Notes under the pieces: model-generated
Database searches by the model: none
What the model was told of the DNA's origin: nothing
Seen by the model: only the letters and a program-made list of their open reading frames with translations
Part shown: positions 6,692 to 12,295 of the stretch, piece by piece
How positions within the stretch are numbered: the stretch's first letter is position 1
Layout: each line of letters starts with the position of its first letter
NCBI GenBank assembly: GCA_046484125.1
Contig: JAWOBX010000072.1
Span: 1 to 12,295 of the forward strand
DNA: 12,295 bases
Direction of reading: 5' to 3'
Origin: JBGLNL01 sp046484125
Lineage (GTDB): Bacteria; Chloroflexota; Dehalococcoidia; SZUA-161; SpSt-899
Program-made: the position numbers and the translations under genes

Positions 6692-8035
6692 CTAGTTTAA
6701 TGGTACTCCGCAGCCGGCCATCTCTTCTTTGGCACGTTCCAGGTAATCGATATATTCCTGTTTTGGTTGTACGGTGTCAAGGTCATAAACCTCGTTGAAG
6801 CGGGTGGTATTCCCTTTCACCTCGCCAGCGTGGGACTCCATTGCCTTCATAATTGCCTTGATAACCTCGTTTGCTTTCCCCCGTTCCATCCCCGCCATTT
6901 TCCTCATCACTTCACCTAGATACCGGGCCTCTATACCGGTATTGCCGCATATCCATCCGTAGGTGTATCCACTTGCAGTGTACAGGGCCACCATTGCCGC
7001 GCCCTGGAGCAGGGTGTACGGGGTCCAGGCCAGCACTCCCGAGGCACAGCCCCCAACCGCTATCTTGATATTTCTTTCAGACGCGCGGGCTGCAGCACTA
7101 TAGGTCCATTGACTCTGCCAGGTGGCCGCCCTGCCGTCAAGGTGACTTGCCCATAAACTGCACAACGGTCCATGGCCGTAGCTCATCTGCCCGAGCATGT
7201 TGGCAATCAGGGTAACAGCCGTTTCCTCGGGGTTTCGGCAGAGGGCTCCTATCATGGAATTGGCGCTCTGCCAGGGGACTATACCGCGGTCCTGGCAGAA
7301 CTGGGCCAGTACCAGCTGGTTCCAGTTGAACTTCTGTTCCGGCACAATATGAACGCCGATATGCGTATTGTGAGGCCCTCTCAGTCCGTCCTTAATCATG
7401 GCCATAATGCCTGCGGGTGTACTCATGGTTGCCAGAAGTCCCAGGTGCATACCGGGTCTGCCGGATTTTTCCAGAACCTCTTTGATGCGGTTCTGTTCCC
7501 ACAAACCGGCATGGATTTCAGCCAGAGTGCCGGCCTTTATCTGTCTGTTACCGAGCTTGCCCAGTCCGGCGCAAATACCAAGGGCTTCAACGGTCTCTTC
7601 CTGCACGAAAGACTGAACGTATGGCTCAAACCATTCTTCTCTGGCGACTCCCCACGGGCCTGAATAGAGAGTAGGTGGCCGGGTATCCGCGCCGGTCCGG
7701 TATTCAACCGTGATCTCGTCTTTCCCCTGGCCGAATTTGTGCTTACCCGGATTCTCCCGGCGTTCCCTGGCTATCTGTTCTATCTCCTCTTTGGTGAATT
7801 GAACCACCCTCTCAGTATCCATATGATAGATGCCGATTTCCGCCAGCAGATCCACACCCGCCTGAAAGACCGCATCCGCTGTGCTGTCATCGACCACCAG
7901 TTCCTCCGGATTGTACGTGATGTCGTATTTCCTGACCATCTCACGAACCTTCATGGAGAATTCCAGGTCAAACTCGTCCGCTTTCATTACGGGTCCGGTC
8001 AACGACCTTTCCTGAAAATCTATTATCGGGATCAC
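6692..8035 (-). CDS. MtmB-family (monomethylamine) methyltransferase homologue without pyrrolysine
   Basis: This 447-residue protein resembles the monomethylamine:corrinoid methyltransferase MtmB (about 458 residues) from end to end. Matching stretches include the N-terminal block ending in GIYHMDTERVVQFTKEEI (residues 68-85), an RPGM segment at 193-196 and the C-terminal block GNTGIEARYLGEV (364-376). The ending also matches, with EYIDYLERAKEEM followed by a short tail. MtmB of methanogens places pyrrolysine, encoded by an in-frame TAG, three residues after RPGM. Here that position is Gly199, encoded by GGA. The reading frame is complete with no internal TAG. I also align a non-acidic residue where MtmB has its active-site Glu259. 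By analogy with non-pyrrolysine MttB relatives, it may demethylate another N-methyl compound or do different chemistry. Alignment is from memory. It starts at GTG 8035, set by GGGAGG at 8041-8046. The stop is TAG. No corrinoid protein gene is visible. Confidence 0.8.
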   Translation of the reverse strand: MIPIIDFQERSLTGPVMKADEFDLEFSMKVREMVRKYDITYNPEELVVDDSTADAVFQAGVDLLAEIGIYHMDTERVVQFTKEEIEQIARERRENPGKHKFGQGKDEITVEYRTGADTRPPTLYSGPWGVAREEWFEPYVQSFVQEETVEALGICAGLGKLGNRQIKAGTLAEIHAGLWEQNRIKEVLEKSGRPGMHLGLLATMSTPAGIMAMIKDGLRGPHNTHIGVHIVPEQKFNWNQLVLAQFCQDRGIVPWQSANSMIGALCRNPEETAVTLIANMLGQMSYGHGPLCSLWASHLDGRAATWQSQWTYSAAARASERNIKIAVGGCASGVLAWTPYTLLQGAAMVALYTASGYTYGWICGNTGIEARYLGEVMRKMAGMERGKANEVIKAIMKAMESHAGEVKGNTTRFNEVYDLDTVQPKQEYIDYLERAKEEMAGCGVPLN

Positions 8036-8040
8036 TGATT

Positions 8041-8046
8041 CCTCCC
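8041..8046 (-). promoter_or_regulatory. Ribosome binding site fixing a GTG start for the MtmB-like gene
   Basis: GGGAGG lies 5 bases before GTG 8035. The first internal ATG, at residue 17, has no such site, so the GTG start is favoured. Confidence 0.7.
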
Positions 8047-8212
8047 TTTCCAGCTATATATTAAACACGAGCAGCTTAAGCCCTTTTTCTCATATCCGGC
8101 TTTGCCGTACGCCACGAGGTCATACCAGCAAGCCGGGTCTCTATATTGTGTCAGGTTTAGGATGCCTTGATTGAAGCGATCTGTCATTTCGTCACGGCGT
8201 GAACTTCCGCGG

Positions 8213-9046
8213 CTACTCTGGCCTCTTTTCACCAATCCTCGGCGGCGGGCCCTTTTGCAGCTCGCAAAGAAGCGCGTTTATCGGGCAGGGCTGCCGAAGT
8301 TCAAGCCCGATATTTAGAGAATGGCTAAGGTCCTTCGCTCCCACATAATAGGTTGGTGGTGGGGGGTCGGTCCACATCGCCTTAAGCCACGGCCAGTTCT
8401 GGGCGCTGAAGCTGTTACCGGAACCGATCTTGATATGCTCAATGAGCATATCCTCGTCTGCGCCGTTGGCGATACCCCAGTTAACGGCCTCGGCGAGAAG
8501 GAGCGAATTGCCGATGGCACACATGTTGTTGGCCAGCTTCACTATCTGGCCCATCCCCAGCTCGCCACAGTAGGTGATCTTGCCCATCGTTTCAATGAGG
8601 TGGCGGTACTTCTCCAGTTTTTCCTTATCCCCTCCCACACTGATCCCCAGAGTTCCCTTTTCGGCGCCCATTCTCGCTCCAACGACCGGCGCATCGAACA
8701 CGTCTATGTTCTTCGGTGCCCCTGCCTCGGCCACCCTCCGGCAAAACGCGGGAGCAAAGGTGCCCATCAGGAGTACGCAGGAACCGTCTTTCAAACCCTC
8801 CATCAACCCGTCAGCGCCAAAGATTACCTCTTCGGCCTGTTTATCATTCTGAACCATGATGATCACGGCGTCAGAGTTCTCCGCTACACCTTTAGGGTTG
8901 GGGGCTTCTCTGGCGCCTAGCGCTACCATTTCCTCGATTGGTTGACGCCGCACGTGCCCGCATACGGTGGTATCAAAACCTTTGGTCACTAAGTTCTTCG
9001 CCATGGGCAGCCCGATATCACCCAGACCTATGAATCCCGCTCTCAT
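8213..9046 (-). CDS. NAD(P)-dependent 3-hydroxyisobutyrate-dehydrogenase-family protein
   Basis: This 277-residue protein belongs to the beta-hydroxyacid dehydrogenase family, which oxidises 3-hydroxy acids to semialdehydes or reduces the reverse. The nucleotide loop is GFIGLGDIGLPMA (residues 4-16). The substrate loop is DAPVVGARMGAEKGTL (118-133); the family normally has DAPVSGG, so Val-Gly-Ala replaces Ser-Gly-Gly. The catalytic lysine is Lys170 in GMGQIVKLANNM, with Asn174 four residues on, and the conserved KDL follows at 238-240. The start is ATG 9046 with AGGAGG six bases upstream. The protein ends with an odd Pro/Lys-rich tail and TAG, without the usual closing segment of roughly 15 residues, which suggests a small C-terminal change. 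It lies 66 bases after the Old Yellow Enzyme gene and 177 bases before the MtmB-like gene. Its loop changes hint at a non-standard substrate. Confidence 0.9.
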   Translation of the reverse strand: MRAGFIGLGDIGLPMAKNLVTKGFDTTVCGHVRRQPIEEMVALGAREAPNPKGVAENSDAVIIMVQNDKQAEEVIFGADGLMEGLKDGSCVLLMGTFAPAFCRRVAEAGAPKNIDVFDAPVVGARMGAEKGTLGISVGGDKEKLEKYRHLIETMGKITYCGELGMGQIVKLANNMCAIGNSLLLAEAVNWGIANGADEDMLIEHIKIGSGNSFSAQNWPWLKAMWTDPPPPTYYVGAKDLSHSLNIGLELRQPCPINALLCELQKGPPPRIGEKRPE

Positions 9047-9112
9047 GATGCACCTCCTGACTGTTTTGTTTGGATCACGCCCTTACCGGCCGCTTCCGTC
9101 AACAATGACCGT

Positions 9113-10258
9113 TTACTGGTGTTGCTTTTCCTTTTTCTCCTTCTTTTCCAGTTGACAGTAACCACCGTTACCCACGGTCGCCGATTCTATGCATTCGTTG
9201 CAGTAGATGCATTTCTTGATATCCTTTGGTCTTCCCTCTCTGGCTTTCCCGGGCCAGTCCGGATCCCTGATTATTTGCCGGCAGACCCCGACCAGGTCGA
9301 TCCTCTCTTCCTGGAGGAGTTTCTCTGCCAGGTCAGGGGTGGTTATTCGACCTGCGCCCATAATAGGTGTATCGTATCCGGCCTCCCTCACAGCCTGGCG
9401 AATATCTTCCGCGATATAGATATTGGTGGCCTCAGGCATATAGTTTTCCGGCATGCACCGGAAGCCGCTGTAACCACCCCAGGGCGGATAGGGGAAGGTG
9501 AGTCCCCACGGGTCCGTTCCCTGAGAATCCTCATATTTCCCCCCGACCGAAACGCTGATGTAGTCGAGTCCCAGCTCAGCAAGTTTCACCGCGGTCAACG
9601 TTGACTGCTTGGGAGTAGTTCCTCCGGTGATGAACTCATCGCCGTTGATGCGAATGCCGATGGGAAAGTCCGGCCCCAGTGCTTTGCGCATTCGCTGGTA
9701 AACCTCAACGGCGAATCTCATCCGGTTTTCCAGTTTATTTCCCCCGTATTGACCCTTTCTCTTGTTCCTCAGCGAAAGGAAATCGGCCAGGAGTACTCCG
9801 TGAGCGGCATGGATTTCAACCCCGTCGAATCCGCACTCCCGTGCTCTTATGGCACCGGCTTCAAAATAGTCGATGGATTTGGGAATGTCCTCGGCCGGGT
9901 AGTCGTTGATATCCATACGCCATCCCCTGGCCGCCTTGACGAAGTCGTATAGCTGAGGCACGATTTTTGTGCTGGTCCGGTCATGGACTCGTTCTAACAT
10001 TTCCCTGTAGCCCGGGATGTATTCATCGCCGCTGAGACGAGGGGCGGGGAAGGGTCTGGGGTTGACGGCAAGGGCACCCAGAACAATCATCGCCGCCCCT
10101 CCTTCCGCTCGCCGCAGGTAATAATCGCTGTACTCAGGGGTGCAGTATCCCCCGTGGGCCAGTCCTTCATGGGCAGGGGCCATGACGATGCGGTTTTCCA
10201 GCTTCATCCCGTTGATGGTTATGGGTGAAAAAAGCTTTTCATAGGACGGATTTCCCAT
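9113..10258 (-). CDS. Old Yellow Enzyme-family NADH:flavin oxidoreductase with a 4Fe-4S site, short form
   Basis: This 381-residue protein is an FMN-binding TIM barrel of the Old Yellow Enzyme family. It has the opening YEKLFSPITINGMKLENR, the active-site block GVEIHAAHGVLLADFLS (residues 146-162, with His150 and His153) and YGG...ENRMRF (171-182). At the C-terminus CIYCNEC and a later cysteine (Cys350, Cys353, Cys356, Cys368; CX2CX2CX11C) form the 4Fe-4S motif known from 2,4-dienoyl-CoA reductase and trimethylamine dehydrogenase. Those enzymes have a further FAD/NAD domain of roughly 300 residues, which is absent here; the protein ends in a charged EKKEKKEKQHQ tail. It would therefore need a separate electron partner. 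The PQLYDFVK segment lacks the histidine seen at that point in many relatives. The ATG at 10258 has TGAGGT as its ribosome site, and that site contains the TGA stop of the upstream oxidase gene, 9 bases away, so translation is probably coupled. Confidence 0.92.
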   Translation of the reverse strand: MGNPSYEKLFSPITINGMKLENRIVMAPAHEGLAHGGYCTPEYSDYYLRRAEGGAAMIVLGALAVNPRPFPAPRLSGDEYIPGYREMLERVHDRTSTKIVPQLYDFVKAARGWRMDINDYPAEDIPKSIDYFEAGAIRARECGFDGVEIHAAHGVLLADFLSLRNKRKGQYGGNKLENRMRFAVEVYQRMRKALGPDFPIGIRINGDEFITGGTTPKQSTLTAVKLAELGLDYISVSVGGKYEDSQGTDPWGLTFPYPPWGGYSGFRCMPENYMPEATNIYIAEDIRQAVREAGYDTPIMGAGRITTPDLAEKLLQEERIDLVGVCRQIIRDPDWPGKAREGRPKDIKKCIYCNECIESATVGNGGYCQLEKKEKKEKQHQ

Positions 10259-10267
10259 GGCTTTACC

Positions 10268-11737
10268 TCACATATCCTTGAATACCGAGGATGGTGCCAT
10301 TACATGGTTGGGGTCTATGGCGTTCTTAATATCCCTTAAGAACCTGGTATAAGATGGCAAAAGCCCTGCCTCCATATTGCGGAAGAATCCGGCGCTGGCC
10401 TGGGCCGACCCATACTTGAGGGTCGCTTCGAAGTACATTCCCATGAACTGGCGGAACTTGTTGATGGATTCCTGGTCCAACGGGTCAAATTCTACGTCAA
10501 ATTCGATCATAAATGTTTCGGTTCTTTCCCATGGTGCGAGGTACATCCTTGGTTCCGGAACATTTCCCGAAAACGATGTCATGGGGTAATCGAGTTTCTT
10601 CATTATGTCCATCGTTATTTCATAGGCGCCCACTATTCTGGAGGGGGGTACATAGAAGAAGGCCATCAGATTGGGCTCATGTCGCAGATAGTGGAGAGCG
10701 GCCACAGAACTGCCGCCCCACAACTGTGTGAGATTCCTCTGGACATCACCTTCATACTGAACCAGCGAGCCGCCTGCCCTGGTAATCGCGTCGATAATAA
10801 GCTTTCTATATACGCTGGCCTGCTCTTCGTTGTAGCAACTGATCTTGGCCATCATCAGCCAGGCGGCCAGAGAATCCTCAAGTTCCTTGTAGGCCACCGG
10901 GTCTTTGATAAGGTCGGACTCGGCGGCGATAGCTGCGCCCTGGATGCGATTGAGCGCCGTGACCTGCTTGCAGATTCCAAGTTCCACAACGTTTCGCATG
11001 CCCTCCACACAGGTGGAAAGGTCAGGAAAACCAATCTGTATCGGTTCCTCGATGGCGCGTATGGGATACAGCCGTCGAATCATTTTGGTGATGATGCCGA
11101 ATGTTCCCATCGCACCTCGATATAGTTCGGTAAGGTTTGGTCCCCAGGCGATTCGAAAGTATGGATTAATTTCCTCGTGACCCACGAAAGCCGCTGACCC
11201 GGTTCTCAGAATCTCGCCGTTGCCCAGTACAATTTCCAGGGATACTACCTCGTTCATATCGATGGCGCCGGTAGGCCCGCCCCCCAGACTGTAGTTGCCT
11301 ACAGGTCCGCCAGTGTGCGGTCCACCACCCAGCGGCAGGGGCTCCAGACCAACTTTGCCGGTCTCGTGTATTAGTTTGGACCAGGTCACCCCCGATTCAA
11401 TGGTGGCAGTCTTTGTTTCCTCATTGATCTCCAGTATCCGATCCATCTTCCGCATTACTACGATTGCCCCGCCCTTGCGTGGCGAAGTGGCTCCGCTCAG
11501 GTTTGTGCCGTAAGAATATGGATAAAGGGCTACCTGATATTTATTGGCCAGCTTTACCAGTGCCTGGACCTGTTCGGTGCTTTCAGGGATTACGGCATAA
11601 TCTGCCATATAGGACTTAAGTGCCTGCGATACTTCATCGCGGCAATAGACAACGATATCTTCCTTCTCAGCAGTAATGTTCCCCTTTCCTACTACCTTTT
11701 CCGCTTCCTTATAAAACTCGTCACTGGCGCTTCCCAT
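10268..11737 (-). CDS. FAD-linked oxidase/dehydrogenase of the GlcD/vanillyl-alcohol-oxidase superfamily
   Basis: This 489-residue soluble flavoprotein has the PCMH-type FAD domain. Evidence is an N-terminal segment VIPESTEQVQALVKLANKY (49-67), the pyrophosphate-binding YSYGTNLSGA (74-83), and RGAMGTFGIITK (207-218), which corresponds to the usual G-x-x-G-x-x-G-I-T motif. The C-terminal cap ends in RFLRDIKNAIDPNHVMAP, the standard finish of this superfamily. Members oxidise 2-hydroxy acids, alkylphenols or aldose alcohols; which of these applies here cannot be read from the sequence. No histidine equivalent to a covalent FAD anchor could be assigned with confidence. The start is ATG 11737 with GGAGG eight bases upstream. 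It follows the truncated FAD oxidase gene after 60 bases and precedes the Old Yellow Enzyme gene by 9 bases, so these three are probably one operon. The stop is TGA. Confidence 0.9.
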   Translation of the reverse strand: MGSASDEFYKEAEKVVGKGNITAEKEDIVVYCRDEVSQALKSYMADYAVIPESTEQVQALVKLANKYQVALYPYSYGTNLSGATSPRKGGAIVVMRKMDRILEINEETKTATIESGVTWSKLIHETGKVGLEPLPLGGGPHTGGPVGNYSLGGGPTGAIDMNEVVSLEIVLGNGEILRTGSAAFVGHEEINPYFRIAWGPNLTELYRGAMGTFGIITKMIRRLYPIRAIEEPIQIGFPDLSTCVEGMRNVVELGICKQVTALNRIQGAAIAAESDLIKDPVAYKELEDSLAAWLMMAKISCYNEEQASVYRKLIIDAITRAGGSLVQYEGDVQRNLTQLWGGSSVAALHYLRHEPNLMAFFYVPPSRIVGAYEITMDIMKKLDYPMTSFSGNVPEPRMYLAPWERTETFMIEFDVEFDPLDQESINKFRQFMGMYFEATLKYGSAQASAGFFRNMEAGLLPSYTRFLRDIKNAIDPNHVMAPSSVFKDM

Positions 11738-11797
11738 TATGTATGCCTCCGCTAACTCTCATTCCTTACTAGGTGAGCAAGGGATATTGATTCGCCG

Positions 11798-12295
11798 CTA
11801 TTCCATGGGACTCAGATCGATATCCAGGTCTATTCCATAAGCGTAATCGAGTGGACGCGGCGGGTTTGAAATACCGTTCGGGTCGAACACCTCCTGGAGT
11901 TCCTTTTCCTTGATGTGATAATTTCCATAGTGTGGCCCGATTATCTGTGGCTCGGGACCATATGACCCCTGCAAGCCACAGTACGCCCTCAGTTCAAGAT
12001 CCTGTCTCACCGATTCTACAAATCCGACCTCATGCTGGTAACAGTCATTTGGATCGGTCGTTGGATCGAAATAGACCAGGATTTCGCAGAATGCTACATG
12101 CCCGAAATCACCCATCTGCAGCCATCCCGGAATGCCGTAATCGGCGATCAATGGCGGGGTGTATTTCCTTTTAAGTTCGGCTGCCGCTTTAGCAAGCTCC
12201 ATGGAAGCGTCAAGCGAGTCGAAGTGAAACTTCATCGAGGTTTCAGTGCCACCGGGGAACATGATCCGATGGGCATCCGCGTTGTTAATCCACGA
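11798..12295 (-). CDS. C-terminal part of an FAD-linked oxidase, 5' end beyond window
   Basis: Only the last 165 residues are visible. The frame is open to the right edge, so the start lies outside and the ATG at 12262 is internal. The segment KEKELQEVFDPNGISNPPRPLD is the usual C-terminal close of VAO-type FAD oxidases (cap domain end), and FCEILVYFDPTTDPND resembles a cap-domain strand. Its sequence is clearly different from the neighbouring 489-residue oxidase, so it is not a recent duplicate. The two could form a heteromeric oxidase or act in succession. An EVFDPNG-type ending also occurs in 4-cresol and vanillyl-alcohol oxidases; no closer assignment is supported. The stop is TAG. Confidence 0.8.
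   Translation of the reverse strand, partial: SWINNADAHRIMFPGGTETSMKFHFDSLDASMELAKAAAELKRKYTPPLIADYGIPGWLQMGDFGHVAFCEILVYFDPTTDPNDCYQHEVGFVESVRQDLELRAYCGLQGSYGPEPQIIGPHYGNYHIKEKELQEVFDPNGISNPPRPLDYAYGIDLDIDLSPME

Noticed and set aside
6692..8035. Pyrrolysine-containing methyltransferase
   Set aside because: There is no in-frame TAG in the gene, the aligned position is GGA, and TAG is a common stop in this window.
8032..8235. 67-residue minus-strand frame between the dehydrogenase and the MtmB-like gene
   Set aside because: It starts at TTG inside the dehydrogenase end and matches nothing I recognise. Its stop overlaps the next GTG start, which could suggest coupling, but the evidence is too thin to call a gene.
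8321..8920. 199-residue plus-strand open frame opposite the dehydrogenase
   Set aside because: Antisense shadow of a gene with complete family motifs.
1..12295. CRISPR arrays, tRNA or rRNA genes, insertion sequences
   Set aside because: I saw no regular repeat-spacer pattern, no cloverleaf or rRNA-like segment, and no transposase or terminal repeats.

Overview
This window is one strand of an anaerobic catabolic gene cluster from a bacterium. All nine genes I can support lie on the minus strand and read from position 12295 towards position 1. A glycyl radical enzyme and its radical-SAM activase imply oxygen-free metabolism. A lipobox lipoprotein, strong AGGAGG-type ribosome sites and a sigma70-like promoter indicate a bacterium. 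TAG ends four of the eight genes whose stop is visible (TAA three, TGA one), so TAG is ordinary stop here and not reserved for pyrrolysine. I cannot place the organism; an anaerobic Dehalococcoidia-like or Desulfobacterota-like lineage would fit the gene content, but that is a guess.

Layout in transcription order. At 12295-11798 is the C-terminal part of an FAD-linked oxidase cut by the window edge. A complete FAD-linked oxidase of the GlcD/vanillyl-alcohol-oxidase superfamily follows (11737-10268). Next is a stand-alone Old Yellow Enzyme domain carrying a 4Fe-4S motif (10258-9113), then a 3-hydroxyisobutyrate-dehydrogenase-family protein (9046-8213). A homologue of the monomethylamine methyltransferase MtmB that lacks pyrrolysine lies at 8035-6692, followed 30 bases later by a ketosteroid-dehydrogenase-like flavoprotein (6661-5018). 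After a 157-base gap comes a lipoprotein solute-binding protein (4860-3517). After a roughly 300-base gap with a near-consensus promoter and a perfect palindrome come the glycyl radical enzyme (3210-772) and the start of its activase (613-1).

A reasonable reading is a substrate-specific degradation locus. The lipoprotein would capture a small organic compound. The glycyl radical enzyme would carry out a radical C-C, C-N or C-O bond cleavage or a dehydration. The flavoproteins and the NAD(P)-linked dehydrogenase would oxidise or reduce the carbon skeleton, and the MtmB-like protein would pass a methyl group to a corrinoid protein encoded elsewhere. The most novel element is the MtmB-family protein with glycine where I align the pyrrolysine. 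It would parallel the known non-pyrrolysine members of the separate MttB family. No corrinoid protein, transporter permease or regulator is encoded inside the window, and the substrate cannot be named from sequence alone.
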